The notes below the pieces were generated by a model that made no database searches, had not been told where the DNA came from, and was given only the letters and a program-made list of their open reading frames with translations. Positions 1-8,966 of a DNA stretch of 64,000 nt are shown here, in pieces. Position 1 is the first letter of the stretch; the number at the start of each line of letters is the position of its first letter. A program made the position numbers and the translations under genes. The DNA comes from Desulfosporosinus sp. FKB (lineage in GTDB: Bacteria > Bacillota > Desulfitobacteriia > Desulfitobacteriales > Desulfitobacteriaceae), in assembly GCF_002196705.1 (NCBI RefSeq), contig NZ_NADJ01000012.1, positions 1-64,000 on the forward strand, read 5' to 3'.

Positions 1-1
1 T

Positions 2-106
2 TTTGGTAGATTTGTACGCAATCAAATTATACCAAAACCCTGTGTTCATGCGGAATTTTTATATCTGTTTGACCCAATTAAGCCGGAATTAGAGCTGATT
101 TATTAG
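2..106 (+). CDS. C-terminal end of an unrecognised protein (partial)
   Basis: An open frame enters from the left edge and runs 34 codons to a TAG at 104-106, ending in ELELIY. Codon use looks natural and the frame contains PKPCVHAEFLYLFDP-like residues, but I do not recognise the family. It could be the tail of a real gene or chance; only sequence to the left can decide. Confidence 0.3.
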   Translation, partial: FGRFVRNQIIPKPCVHAEFLYLFDPIKPELELIY

Positions 107-395
107 GTGCGAAACTTCAGTAATTAATTATGGATACAAATCACTTTCATATTATATTATTACAATCACTATAACTCAATCACTTCTTAACAAAAAAAAC
201 CCTGTTTTCACTTTTATCGTGATACAGAGGTTTTAATTGACAAGACTAAAGGTTTTAAATTTTCACCATGAAAAGGTCCTTCATTTAATGATGGGAGAAA
301 TTGAATTTTGTTCATGAAGGGTGTTAGCAACTAGTGGTGTGGTGAATTAGAATAAAGCATATAATCGTGGGAATAATCAACTGCTTAAAGTAAGG
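107..395. other. Intergenic stretch, weak hairpin only
   Basis: No convincing gene. A weak AAAACC...GGTTTT inverted repeat near 193-235 could act as a transcription terminator between the left-edge frame and the convergent pentapeptide gene. Confidence 0.3.
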
Positions 396-998
396 TTATA
401 TAATTTTTACCCCTAAAATTTGTACTATATCAACTGCTTGCAAGGCGTTTATCTTTGCCCCCTTGAGTTCACTGAACGTATCGGATAACGTAATACCCTC
501 GATTATACAATCTGAAAGGTCAATTCCTTTTAGTGAAGTTTTAAAGAAATCTGCTCTCTGAAAATTAACCGCTTTGAGGTTAATCTTTTTGAACTTCACC
601 TCCGAAAGAAATGCTTCTTGAAAGTTACAATCACTAATCGTACAGCTTTCCCATACTGATAATGTGCAATTTGCGTAACGGAATGAAGAATTAGATAACA
701 CTGCCTCTTTAAAAAGACTTTGGTTAAAATTGCTTCCACTGCCTTTACATTCTGATATTTTCGCTTTCTTCCAATAGCTATCTTCAAAAATGCAATTTGA
801 AAAATCGGAATTCATAAAGGCTGCATCATAAAAGCTAGTACGTGAAAAATTGCAATTAATAAATTGACACTTAACAAACTGTACCGACTCAAATTCAATC
901 CTTGAGATATCAACATTTGTAAGAACATCATTTACAAAACTTACATTCTTTATATAATTATCATCTAACCTTGCATCTGAAATCGATTTTTCTAACAT
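396..998 (-). CDS. Pentapeptide repeat protein (Qnr/McbG-like fold)
   Basis: 200 aa. From about residue 25 to 180 the protein is a run of A(D/N)LxX-type pentapeptides with F, L or C at the central inward-facing position every five residues (for example VKCQFINCNFSRTSF and FKKINLKAVNFQRADF). This pattern folds into a right-handed quadrilateral beta-helix. Members of this size include Qnr and McbG, which bind DNA gyrase and relieve quinolone or microcin inhibition, but many others have no known role. The start ATG is close to the end of the ORF and no operon partner is visible. The fold is well supported; gyrase protection is only a possibility. Confidence 0.8.
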   Translation of the reverse strand: MLEKSISDARLDDNYIKNVSFVNDVLTNVDISRIEFESVQFVKCQFINCNFSRTSFYDAAFMNSDFSNCIFEDSYWKKAKISECKGSGSNFNQSLFKEAVLSNSSFRYANCTLSVWESCTISDCNFQEAFLSEVKFKKINLKAVNFQRADFFKTSLKGIDLSDCIIEGITLSDTFSELKGAKINALQAVDIVQILGVKII

Positions 999-1201
999 AA
1001 AAATTGCCTCTTATATCTTAATATCCTTAATGATAAATACTAATTCCACCGATATCCTGTATTTCCTGCATAAATCATCAAAAACCTCCCCAATCATACG
1101 CCAAAACGCTCCGCCGTTAATATTCCAATCTGCCTACCTGCCCATTTCGAAAAGAACCTTCTTTTAGAAGTGGCGACTTATAAACTCAGTACTTATATAT
1201 G

Positions 1202-1957
1202 CTAGTTCTTGGTTGCTAAAAGTTCATAACGATAAGTAGTTATATAGTCATTTCCAAAAGGATAGTTGATTTTGCATTCACTAGATAAATTATTAAGCAC
1301 CTTAAAGATCTCCTCTCTATTGCTTTGGTTTGTTTCCATCCTGTCAAACCAGACTGGTAACTTGTACTGTGATTGAAGCGGCGATGCATGAACTATTGTC
1401 AGCGGCAAATCCTGCAATAACTGGTTCCATAATCGCGGTGAATAAGAATACTGATGAGAACTGTCTCTTAATAACTCAATACGATTAATTTCTTTCTCAG
1501 ATTCATCGCCGTCAACAACTGAGCAATCAAGAATATATAACTTACCGCCATGCTTCAATACTCTGCACATTTCCTGAAGGGCACTTCGTACATCGGAAAA
1601 ATGATGTACTGCAAATCTCGAGGCAACAATATCAAATTGGCAGTCGGAAATATTTAGGTTGTGTACATTTTCTGTCCTAAAAGTTATATTATTTATACCA
1701 TTTTGAATTGAAGCTATTTTAGCTTCAGCTAACATCTCCGGGGTAATATCAATTGCAACCACTTTTTTTACAAATTTGGCCAAAGCGATCGCAGTATGAC
1801 CTCCTCCTGTAGCAACATCCAATACATCGTCATCAAAATTAGGATCAATAAGTCTAATCATTCTATCCAAATCTTCCGGATTACCGTGGGTAGAACTCAA
1901 TCGATATTCACATGCTCTTTGCCCAAAGTTTTTCTTAACCTCATTCGTATTATCCAT
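1202..1957 (-). CDS. Class I SAM-dependent methyltransferase
   Basis: 251 aa from the ATG at 1957, which has GGAGGT six bases upstream. The open frame continues 45 codons further but that part overlaps the upstream gene and has no homologous character. Motif I is DVATGGGHTAIAL (SAM binding), followed by the acidic loop VVAIDITPEM and a post-motif FDIVASRFAVHHF, the UbiE/Methyltransf_11 pattern. The methyl acceptor cannot be told from sequence. It lies 64 bp downstream of a second methyltransferase in the same direction and both follow an XRE-cupin regulator, so the three probably form one transcription unit. Confidence 0.85.
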   Translation of the reverse strand: MDNTNEVKKNFGQRACEYRLSSTHGNPEDLDRMIRLIDPNFDDDVLDVATGGGHTAIALAKFVKKVVAIDITPEMLAEAKIASIQNGINNITFRTENVHNLNISDCQFDIVASRFAVHHFSDVRSALQEMCRVLKHGGKLYILDCSVVDGDESEKEINRIELLRDSSHQYSYSPRLWNQLLQDLPLTIVHASPLQSQYKLPVWFDRMETNQSNREEIFKVLNNLSSECKINYPFGNDYITTYRYELLATKN

Positions 1958-2021
1958 ATAACCTCCATTCCGCCGCTGACAATGACGGCATAAATAATGA
2001 AAAATATTTGTTAACTTACTC

Positions 2022-2828
2022 TCACTTGTGAGCAACCAAATAAATGCGATTAAACACAATTGGCACCATGCCATCTTCCCTAGCCTGCTCACTGAGAGAT
2101 TCTCTAAAAAGCTCCCTGAACATCTCTACGTAATCCGACGATAACAGCACCTGATAATAATCCTGGTTTAAGTACCCATTTTCTGCTCCTGATTGATAAA
2201 TCTGAAATGCTTTGTCTACACTGTAAAGAGTTTTTTCCTGCACAATCTGACAATGACTAACTCTAAAACCATTACGTTCAAACAGTCGTGCATAGTCCTC
2301 AGCGTTTTCCAAGAAAAGCCAAGGACTTCTATAGTCTGAAAACACTCCACTTGTTACTGGGTTGCTCAGAATCTTCCCCTCCGCTGCCACAAAGTTGGAA
2401 CAAAAATTTCTGGTTGCAGGTGCCTGTATACCCATGCGACCACCTAACTTCAAGGCGTTAAAACATCGTTTTATAACAACATCAGGATCTCTAAACCATT
2501 GAAAAGCGGAATTAGAAAAAATTACGTCAAATTCAGAAATAAATTCAAAATCAGCAGCATCTCGCACAGCAAAAGTTACATTGCCAGATGCTGTTCCTCT
2601 TCGGCAGGCTCTCTCAATCATGCCCGGTGCTACATCGATTCCAAGCACTCGTCCCTTTGTCATCTTGGCTATCTTCATCGAAACATTGCCAGGCCCACAA
2701 CCCACATCAAGAACATCCTCACCATTTTTAATAGATAATAAATCCAGTAGAACTTCGGAAGCTGACTTTTGTACGAGAGCTGTTTTTTCATAAACACTTG
2801 CTACTTTACTAAAATTAATTTTAGACAT
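2022..2828 (-). CDS. Class I SAM-dependent methyltransferase (BioC/TAM-like)
   Basis: 268 aa. I take the ATG at 2828, preceded by AGGGGGG, rather than the ORF start 8 codons earlier. SAM motif I is DVLDVGCGPGNVSM, motif II follows at GRVLGIDVAPGM, and FDVIFSNSAFQWF corresponds to the motif seen in trans-aconitate and malonyl-ACP methyltransferases. The C-terminal half is helical, as in those families. Without biotin genes nearby, BioC activity is not supported and the acceptor is unknown. It is the middle gene of the XRE-cupin/methyltransferase/methyltransferase string. Confidence 0.85.
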   Translation of the reverse strand: MSKINFSKVASVYEKTALVQKSASEVLLDLLSIKNGEDVLDVGCGPGNVSMKIAKMTKGRVLGIDVAPGMIERACRRGTASGNVTFAVRDAADFEFISEFDVIFSNSAFQWFRDPDVVIKRCFNALKLGGRMGIQAPATRNFCSNFVAAEGKILSNPVTSGVFSDYRSPWLFLENAEDYARLFERNGFRVSHCQIVQEKTLYSVDKAFQIYQSGAENGYLNQDYYQVLLSSDYVEMFRELFRESLSEQAREDGMVPIVFNRIYLVAHK

Positions 2829-2950
2829 TTTATCCCCCCTAAGTAATATCAAATTATGAAACTTTGTTTACTGTAAGGAAACAAAGCAGACGAAAATAAT
2901 GTATAAATTCTCTTTCCAAACAGTATCCCATACTCCTGCTTATCAGATTA

Positions 2951-3499
2951 TCAGAGACTGAGAATCGAAATATAAGTTACCTTCTCCCCCTGCATCGGGA
3001 GTGCGCCATGTGGCACATCAGCATAAAAGTATAGCGAATCTCCTGCTTCAACGAAATATTCTTCATTTCCATATACATACTTCATTTTACCAGTTAGAAC
3101 ATAAATGAATTCTTGCCCCGGATGGTCATAGAGCTTAATCTCATGACTAGCTTGGTTATCTATGCTAACTAGTATTGGTTCAAATTTTTGCTGTGGAAAA
3201 CCCTGCACGAGACTTTCCATCATTTGCCCGTCAACTGTACTGCTTGGCCTTTGCGCTTTCTGATTCCCCCGCACAATTTCAATGCGACGCGCTTCAGCAG
3301 CTCTAAAAAGCTCACTTAAGGAAACATCAAGGGCACGGGTTATTCTCATCAAAGTACTGAGTGGCGGCGACACCTTATTATTCTCGATTTTTGACAATAG
3401 ACTTTTAGTAAAACCAGTGCGCTTTGCTAATTCGTCCAATGTCAACTGTTTTTCCAGCCGAACTTGTTTTAGTTGCTTGCTAATAATCAAATCTTCCAT
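2951..3499 (-). CDS. XRE-family regulator with C-terminal cupin sensor domain
   Basis: 182 aa from the ATG at 3499. A GTG three codons upstream sits only two bases from the AAGGA and is less likely. Residues about 8-62 are a lambda-repressor type HTH (QLTLDELAKRTGFTKSLLSKIE), and residues 110-180 are a cupin_2 barrel (HPGQEFIYVLTGKMKYVYGNEEYFVEAGDSLYF) of the PuuR type. Such proteins repress small catabolic or modification operons and release DNA when the cupin binds ligand. The two methyltransferase genes directly downstream are the likely targets. Confidence 0.88.
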   Translation of the reverse strand: MEDLIISKQLKQVRLEKQLTLDELAKRTGFTKSLLSKIENNKVSPPLSTLMRITRALDVSLSELFRAAEARRIEIVRGNQKAQRPSSTVDGQMMESLVQGFPQQKFEPILVSIDNQASHEIKLYDHPGQEFIYVLTGKMKYVYGNEEYFVEAGDSLYFYADVPHGALPMQGEKVTYISILSL

Positions 3500-3826
3500 A
3501 ACCGTCACTATCCTTAAAATGTCTCTAAATCAAGATTTGTATAACTATATCATTTGTTTACCTTGTGGAAACATTATATCCCCTCAGTCAACTCATTGTC
3601 AATAAATTATCACAAATAGGATAATTGACTAAGACTGTAATCACCACAAAATATTATAAACAACAGCAATTTAGGGAAGGTTTTAAACTTATCTATATAC
3701 CGGTGTAAGCATTAGGCATGCTATGGTTAATCTCGATTGCTAATATTGTTATTCTATGCAGCTTCTTTGTAACTCAAAGATAAATTTTTAGGTTCGAAGT
3801 AAATTTTACTTTACTCTTTTCAAGTA
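3500..3826. other. Intergenic region, A/T-rich
   Basis: Contains the presumed promoter of the XRE-cupin gene (minus strand). No coding frame was recognised. The part next to 3827 is the 3' flank of the hydrolase gene and shows no clear terminator. Confidence 0.4.
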
Positions 3827-4522
3827 TTAATGGGGTTTATAGTTCTGCCTTTCTAGTTCTTGGAGAAAACGACACAGCTCAGCACCGATTTTATCACCGG
3901 CTTCACTCTGAAAAACGACATGTCCCCCTGTAGGATAAGTTTTTAAGACCTTCAGTCCGGCAATTCTAGAATTTAGATAATTAGCGCTCTTTGGCTTAAC
4001 TGTGTCATCGTCAAGGGTTTGAATGATCATTGAAGTACATTTAATGTTTGCTAAGAGTGATTTAGTTTTATGAAGTAAAATTACAAATTGGATTAAAGCT
4101 GGAAGAGGGGGTACATTGGCACTTGAACTTAGATATTTTCTAACATAAAATCTAAAATCACATCTTAAATTGAGAATTACTCGTTTCATATTCCCATAAA
4201 ATATCGGCGTATTGATTAGCACCAAAGCTTGGATCTTATGTACTTGGCAAAGTTGAATCCCAAGCAAGCCACCCATTGAAAATCCGATAACTACTACATT
4301 ATTGCAACGCTTTTCTAAATCAGCATAGGAAGCCAAGACAGATTGAATCCAATCAGTGTATTTAGTTCTGGCTAGATCCCTGCGAGTTGATTCATGTCCT
4401 GCAAGCAGAGGTACCGCAGTTGGTAGCCCACATTCATCGAGTTTAGTAACAAGAGAATCAATCTCACGGCGGCTTCCTGCAAAACCGTGAATTAGCAAGC
4501 ATCCTATATTATGTTTCATCAT
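3827..4522 (-). CDS. Alpha/beta hydrolase (carboxylesterase / monoacylglycerol-lipase-like)
   Basis: 231 aa. The double ATG at 4522/4519 follows GAGGAG at a proper distance and lies inside the 3' end of the upstream regulator gene, so the two are translationally coupled. Visible elements are the oxyanion HGFAG near the N-terminus, the nucleophile elbow GFSMGG around residue 90, an acid in QTLDDDTVKP and the catalytic His in PTGGHVVF near the end. This matches Est30/YvaK-type carboxylesterases, which cleave short- to medium-chain esters in the cytoplasm. Substrate unknown. Probably controlled by the overlapping XRE repressor. Confidence 0.85.
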   Translation of the reverse strand: MMKHNIGCLLIHGFAGSRREIDSLVTKLDECGLPTAVPLLAGHESTRRDLARTKYTDWIQSVLASYADLEKRCNNVVVIGFSMGGLLGIQLCQVHKIQALVLINTPIFYGNMKRVILNLRCDFRFYVRKYLSSSANVPPLPALIQFVILLHKTKSLLANIKCTSMIIQTLDDDTVKPKSANYLNSRIAGLKVLKTYPTGGHVVFQSEAGDKIGAELCRFLQELERQNYKPH

Positions 4523-4970
4523 TACGAGCAAGCTCCTCAAAGCGTTTTTTTATATGGTCAAATTCAAAGGAAGCACAAATTCGCCTTTCCTGGCTGTCGA
4601 GGATTCGATAATGCTGGGAGATTAGGTTTTTTTGTATCTTATAGCCAAAAGAAGTTTCAATCTCTTCCCACCATACTTTACCGCCAAGAGTTTTAGGATA
4701 GTCCCGTTCGGTGCTGTCAAAGGCAAGCGCCATAATTACTTCATTGGGCTGGCCGCCAAACAATATAGATAGAATTTCACTCTTTGCAAAAATCGCGCAG
4801 AGTGTTACTGCACCCATCCAACCGAGTGTCGACCTGCCTTTTTCAATCTGTACGAGCGTTTTTTTAGACATACCAAGTACTTCTGCCATTTTATCCTGTG
4901 AATAATCAAACTCTGTACGAACTAATTTTAGTTTTTGGTCCAGTTTTATTACAAATTCATCTTTTGTCAT
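4509..4970 (-). CDS. XRE-family transcriptional regulator
   Basis: 153 aa. An N-terminal HTH (residues about 12-60; DYSQDKMAEVLGMSKKTLVQ) is followed by a unique C-terminal half with two aromatic patches (GGKVWWEEIE, FGYKIQKNLISQHYRI). The last 14 bases overlap the start of the hydrolase gene. A 40-bp palindrome begins 5 bp upstream of the ATG, so autorepression is likely. Some small Firmicute XRE proteins with this layout regulate their own operon; no ligand is suggested by the sequence. Confidence 0.85.
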   Translation of the reverse strand: MTKDEFVIKLDQKLKLVRTEFDYSQDKMAEVLGMSKKTLVQIEKGRSTLGWMGAVTLCAIFAKSEILSILFGGQPNEVIMALAFDSTERDYPKTLGGKVWWEEIETSFGYKIQKNLISQHYRILDSQERRICASFEFDHIKKRFEELARNDET

Positions 4971-4975
4971 CTAAA

Positions 4976-5015
4976 CAACTCCCATATGATGTAATATTAC
5001 ACTATATGGGAGTTG
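4976..5015. promoter_or_regulatory. 40-bp palindromic operator of the XRE/hydrolase operon
   Basis: Outer arms CAACTCCCATAT and ATATGGGAGTTG are perfect inverted repeats, and the inner part (GATGTAAT/ATTACACT) is nearly symmetric about 4995/4996. It sits immediately before the start codon of the XRE gene and covers its ribosome binding site. The outer CTCCCATA/TATGGGAG ends recur in the palindrome at 35590-35640. Confidence 0.75.
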
Positions 5016-5082
5016 TGGTCAATGATTAATGTATCCCCTTGATTCCCTTACCCCCTACCATCGCAGTCTTTTGAACTGAAGC

Positions 5083-5200
5083 AACTGTTTGAAGCCTGAT
5101 CCTACAAACCGACTTCGAAGGACCTACCCTTCATTTCGGATACAGCACCGTGCTCTTCGAGCACGTTCTTGGGGCATCTCCAACTCCACACCACGCATGA
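5083..5200. repeat. Dispersed repeat, copy 1
   Basis: About 100 bp closely match 19866-19985 in the same orientation: CTGTTTGAAGC, TCCTACAAACCG, CCCTTCAT and GTGCTCTTCGAGCA blocks are shared with a few substitutions. GTGCTCTTCGAGCAC is itself a small hairpin. Read on the minus strand both copies keep a short frame with KN(V/M)LEEH...EMKG, so the repeat may derive from a lost coding sequence. Confidence 0.6.
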
Positions 5201-5667
5201 AAGTTTCACGTCACAACCCCGCCCAGGCAAAAATAAACGCCCTCCCTATGTCAATCAACATAAAGAGAGCTGATTTATATTATTAGGCCACAAATTACCA
5301 CATTAATTTCCGCAAATCGCATATCACCTAATTTCACAGTCACAGCCCCCGTTACACTATGACCTCATTTTATAACGCTTTTAAGCCTTTATTTGGTTCA
5401 ATGCTGAATATTTACAAACCATAAAACCAGCGCCACAGGCTGGTTTAGAGTGTCTGTTTTCTTAAACAAACCACGGTCTCCACGTGCGTTGATGTTACTT
5501 TATTGTATGTATACTTGTTATAGGTTTCTAGAAGTAATTTTTAAAGGAAAAATGCTACTAAATGTATTAATATTGATCTTGGAAAGGTAAAAACTCCTTA
5601 CCTCCAAGAAAAGTAGTGGAAATACTTGATTTTCCGAATAGCCGGTATAATACTTTTCAAACACGCT
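5201..5667. other. Non-coding stretch after repeat copy 1
   Basis: No gene recognised. The short hairpin ACCAGCGCCACAGGCTGGT near 5427-5445 could be a terminator remnant. The rest is A/T-rich with no conserved frame. Confidence 0.3.
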
Positions 5668-5928
5668 CTAGTAAATCTTCAACTCCCTGTGCAAATCATG
5701 CATCATCTTCCCAAGCGGCTTAGTTCTCATACGCTTTTTTGAAATTTCAGGACCAAAAATAATCTTTTTGATTTCTAAATCAGTCAGTTTAACTAGTGCA
5801 AGCACCTTTTTTAACTCTTCTTTCTTTGTGCTATTGTACATCTGTTCCTTTTCAATTAATTCTAAAACCTCAATGCCATGAATTTGATAGGCTTTATCAA
5901 TTTTCATTCCATTTATATTATTTTCCAA
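5668..5928 (-). CDS. Hypothetical protein, 79-86 aa
   Basis: A small, lysine-rich, helical protein (KKEELKKVLALVKLTDLEIKK). The ORF begins with TTG at 5928 close to AAGGGGAC; an ATG lies 7 codons inside at 5907 (MKIDKAYQIHG). No domain recognised and no signal peptide. It lies downstream of the orphan jetD in the same direction, separated by about 285 bp with a hairpin, so a link to it is not implied. It could be the surviving end of a longer gene. Confidence 0.4.
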   Translation of the reverse strand: MENNINGMKIDKAYQIHGIEVLELIEKEQMYNSTKKEELKKVLALVKLTDLEIKKIIFGPEISKKRMRTKPLGKMMHDLHRELKIY

Positions 5929-6014
5929 GTCCCCTTTTCTTTTTATAATTACCTCAATATCTTCTAAAGCTATTCTTCTATAAGAAAATGAAATGTCTTT
6001 CTCCCAGTTATTTG

Positions 6015-6050
6015 GTTTTTAACCCCGCTCTAACAGGTGGGGGATTTTTA
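6015..6050. terminator. Possible hairpin terminator
   Basis: A CCCC/GGGG stem flanked by T-rich sequence on both sides, in the gap after jetD. The stem is short, so this is weak. The remaining bases from 5929 to 6212 show nothing else. Confidence 0.3.
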
Positions 6051-6212
6051 ATCTACTTTTTAGTCTTCACATTGCATAGTTTAAGTTGAGGTAATTTTGT
6101 CGGACTAATTCTACTTTCATTCTGTACTTCCTGTGTTGCCTTAAGTTACCCTGTTTATCGTAAAATTCCGGGAAGGACCCAGATCCCTAGCGAGTGAGCA
6201 GCGAACACAGTA

Positions 6213-7463
6213 TTAAACCTCTTCTCGGATAAAGGCTTCCTGTTCCAATTTGACTTTGTTTAAAGCAATATATTTGATTGTATCATAGCATTCTTTGAGC
6301 TCAGGCTGTTTGAGTAATAGCAAAATTTTGTTAGCATATTTCTCATCAATATCGATAAGAAAATTTCTATTATTTTTAAGATCTACTATCCCCATGTTAT
6401 AAGGAATTAGATCGGCTATAATATTCTTTTTTAGACGGGCAAATATTTTAAATCCTCCCAAATCCATATCTCCCCAATGATAAAATCTGACCGAACTCTT
6501 ATTACATACAGAAAATAACTTTTCAAAAAACAAACCCTTCACCGGACTATAAAATCCTCCATGTAGAATTACCAAATCATCTGATCCCTTATGGTTTAAG
6601 ATATAATCCAAATAGTTTGCCTTGTTTTCAATAAAAAGCACCCTAGTAATATTCTCTCCAATAATTAAGTTACAGTTTCTGATGTCAAACGAATTAATTG
6701 TTGCTCCGAATTTAAGCGGGGAGTAATCTACCTTTCCCGTATTAAAGCAAACAGTTAAATTACCGCAAAACTCCACCACCTCAGGGGCTTTGATAATACC
6801 AACTTTCCTAAGAACTTCTTCATCGCTAAGTTCATTATCAGGATCGTCAATATAATTCTTCCGTATAATCGTGACAACACGCTTTTTAATGTATTTCTCA
6901 AATCGTTTAGAATCGCCGAAACAACGCACTGAGAAAACCCGTTCTAAAACTTCGTTTTCATCTATTGAATCAATCTGCTTAATTGCGTAAAGAACATCTC
7001 GGGCTAATTCATTATTATCAGGCAACGCAACAGTGATCGATCGTTTCTTTTCAATAATGGCGCATATATTATTAAATAATTCTTCAATCCATTTATGTTT
7101 CACGTCGCTTGAATTTTCTCTAATATAATTAACTATTGCTTCGACTTTATCTAACTTTGGTTGGCGGCCAGCAATCATATAAGCATTATTAACTTTTTCT
7201 GGCAATAACCAAACCTGGGAAATTATATTACCGATTTCGTATTTCAGCCATTCAAAGTCAACTATATCATCTTTTTTAAGCTCTTCTATTGCTTTATTAA
7301 ATGACTCCTTCTCTTCACTGTTTTCGATGTTATATGAACGCAGGTCTGAGCGGCCATTATCATAAAGCTTGATCATAATACGGCGTGCCCCCTCTTTATA
7401 TGCCTTACTTCTTTCGTATTTGTCAATTAGAGCATCTAAAATTTGCTTCTTGCTACTCATCAT
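6213..7463 (-). CDS. jetD: Wadjet defence nuclease subunit JetD (DUF3322/DUF2220), orphan
   Basis: 416 aa from the ATG at 7463 (GGAAGG eight bases upstream). The C-terminal third has the Toprim-like DUF2220 signature: FIENKANYLDYIL supplies the metal-binding Glu, and FYHWGDMDLGGFKIF the DxD motif. The N-terminal half is the helical DUF3322 region. In Wadjet systems JetD cleaves small circular plasmids after the SMC-like JetABC complex extrudes them. Here jetD looks complete, with all visible metal ligands, but jetA and jetB are absent and only the last 80-90 codons of jetC remain, overlapping the jetD start as in intact operons. It is therefore an orphan, probably non-functional in plasmid restriction. 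Confidence 0.8.
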   Translation of the reverse strand: MMSSKKQILDALIDKYERSKAYKEGARRIMIKLYDNGRSDLRSYNIENSEEKESFNKAIEELKKDDIVDFEWLKYEIGNIISQVWLLPEKVNNAYMIAGRQPKLDKVEAIVNYIRENSSDVKHKWIEELFNNICAIIEKKRSITVALPDNNELARDVLYAIKQIDSIDENEVLERVFSVRCFGDSKRFEKYIKKRVVTIIRKNYIDDPDNELSDEEVLRKVGIIKAPEVVEFCGNLTVCFNTGKVDYSPLKFGATINSFDIRNCNLIIGENITRVLFIENKANYLDYILNHKGSDDLVILHGGFYSPVKGLFFEKLFSVCNKSSVRFYHWGDMDLGGFKIFARLKKNIIADLIPYNMGIVDLKNNRNFLIDIDEKYANKILLLLKQPELKECYDTIKYIALNKVKLEQEAFIREEV

Positions 7464-7720
7464 CAACAATACCTTCCAATTGCTTCGGATCAAAGGCCTT
7501 TACAAATGAACGTTTATCTTTCCTTAGTACACATAAATTCCGGTCAACCAGTGTCGCAATATCACCAATTTTTTCTGGGGGTGCGGACAAAATAACTTGA
7601 AAATTAAATTTACGCAATAAACGAATACTCTCACTAATACGTTCTCCGTCCATTTTAAAAATGCTTCGTCGAAGATTATTAATCTAATTGTCCCAGAATC
7701 GTTACCCTTAGTAAACGATG
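7453..7720 (-). pseudogene. jetC: 3' stub of jetC (SMC-like ATPase), frameshifted
   Basis: Residues KMDGERISESIRLLRKF...RNLCVL are the D-loop and post-Walker B end of a condensin-like ATPase. The preceding Walker B segment TIRLIIFDEAFLK is present at about 7655-7700 but one base out of frame: the run TTTTTAAAATGG lacks one nucleotide. Homology stops near 7720, just before a hairpin. Walker A, the coiled coils and the hinge are gone, so no ATPase can be made. The stub overlaps the jetD start, which identifies the locus as a decayed Wadjet operon. Confidence 0.75.
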
Positions 7721-7742
7721 CTCAATCTGCCCTAAACAGCCG

Positions 7743-7767
7743 AAAAGCCCAGCATTGCTGGACTTTT
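7743..7767. terminator. Hairpin terminator at the edge of the Wadjet remnant
   Basis: AAAGCCCAGCATTGCTGGACTTTTT forms a stem with one mismatch followed by a T-run on the plus strand and preceded by A-run, so it can act in either direction. It marks the deletion edge of jetC. Confidence 0.55.
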
Positions 7768-7970
7768 TATGTTCATTGATTGTATCAATTATTGAGTACC
7801 TAGTTGTCTAATAACTCAATCTTTGATACAAATTAACGATGCACCCACTCTTTTTTCAAAAGGGGTGCATTTTGAAGAAGGTGCAAATATGGGAATTATC
7901 AGTAAATGTTCAAGCTATTTTTAATATTTTCCTTCCTATTCATATTAAGCAATAAGAAACATCTAGTATT

Positions 7971-8834
7971 TCAATCTTTTAACTCTAAATATACTGCTGC
8001 CATGTCCAATTTTGCTTTTCCATTCATTCTAGCAGTATAGAAAGTATCATTTGCAGTTTCTGCAAGTGGTAGTTTTGTACTCATCTGATCTGCTGCTGTT
8101 TTTACAAGTCCCAAATCCTTAGACATAAGTTCTAGCATAAATGCCGATGGGAACTCCTCTGTTGCATAGGACTCTTTTTTAGCTTGGAAGAGACCACTAT
8201 TTAATGCAGATTTTGAAATAAGTTCTATAATCTGAGCTTTACCTAAGCCTAACTTCTCTCCAAAAACAATAGCTTCTCCAAATCCTTGCATCATTATACC
8301 CAGCAGCATATTAATTGTTAATTTGGCTGATGTTCCCATACCAGTAGAGCCAAAATAAATGGTCTCTTTACCTAACACATTAAAGAAAGGCTGACAAAGA
8401 TTTACTGTTTCTTTTGGGCCTCCGGCTAAAATTAACAATTGACTCATGATTGCAGCACCTACGGAACCTGAAACTGGAGCATCAATATACTCACCGCCTT
8501 TTTCCATTACTAATTTCGCAAATGCGGATGATTCTTGTGGCGAAATTGTACTCATATCAACTACTACTTTTCCTTGTGTAATTGCCCCAAGTACACCATT
8601 TTCCTGTGTTAATACAGATTGTATTGCATTCGCATCTGATAACATTATGAAATTAATATCTGATTGCTCTACTACTTCTTTTGGTGAATTTGCTTTCTTT
8701 GCTCCTAATTCTACTAAAGTAATTGTTCTATCCTCCGAACGATTATAGACAATTACTTTGTAACCCGCTTTTAAAAGATTAGTCGCCATAGGTGTTCCCA
8801 TGTGTCCTAATCCAATCCAACCTAATGTTTGCAT
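7971..8834 (-). CDS. NAD(P)-dependent beta-hydroxyacid dehydrogenase (3-hydroxyisobutyrate dehydrogenase family)
   Basis: 287 aa, full length for the family. The N-terminal Rossmann loop is GWIGLGHMGTPMATNL. Substrate-binding motif DAPVSGSVGAA and the catalytic Lys in KLTINMLLG (about residue 170) are in place. The family reduces or oxidises small hydroxyacids or semialdehydes (3-hydroxyisobutyrate, tartronate semialdehyde, GHB, imines). Together with the START-like gene upstream and the divergent HxlR regulator it forms a small aldehyde or stress-responsive unit. Precise substrate unknown. Confidence 0.88.
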   Translation of the reverse strand: MQTLGWIGLGHMGTPMATNLLKAGYKVIVYNRSEDRTITLVELGAKKANSPKEVVEQSDINFIMLSDANAIQSVLTQENGVLGAITQGKVVVDMSTISPQESSAFAKLVMEKGGEYIDAPVSGSVGAAIMSQLLILAGGPKETVNLCQPFFNVLGKETIYFGSTGMGTSAKLTINMLLGIMMQGFGEAIVFGEKLGLGKAQIIELISKSALNSGLFQAKKESYATEEFPSAFMLELMSKDLGLVKTAADQMSTKLPLAETANDTFYTARMNGKAKLDMAAVYLELKD

Positions 8835-8910
8835 TTATAGGCCACCTTTCAAACATTTTATAACCGCTAATTTTCCCTCTATCCTGTTAAATATTTTTGG
8901 TTAATAAATG

Positions 8911-8943
8911 AAAGCCCACCACCTCTTGTTAAGTGATGGGCTT
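8911..8943. terminator. Intergenic hairpin, probable terminator
   Basis: AAAGCCCACCAC pairs with GTGATGGGCTTT with one G-T type mismatch, followed by TTTTC on the plus strand. It lies between two minus-strand genes and may attenuate transcription from the START-like gene into the dehydrogenase. Confidence 0.55.
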
Positions 8944-8966
8944 TTTCTACATTTTCTTAAAATGAA

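Noticed and set aside
6213-7463. Reading of the jetD product as topoisomerase VI subunit A
   Set aside because: The DUF2220/DUF3322 layout and overlap with a JetC tail fit JetD better; there is no TopoVI-B partner or catalytic Tyr region at the N-terminus.
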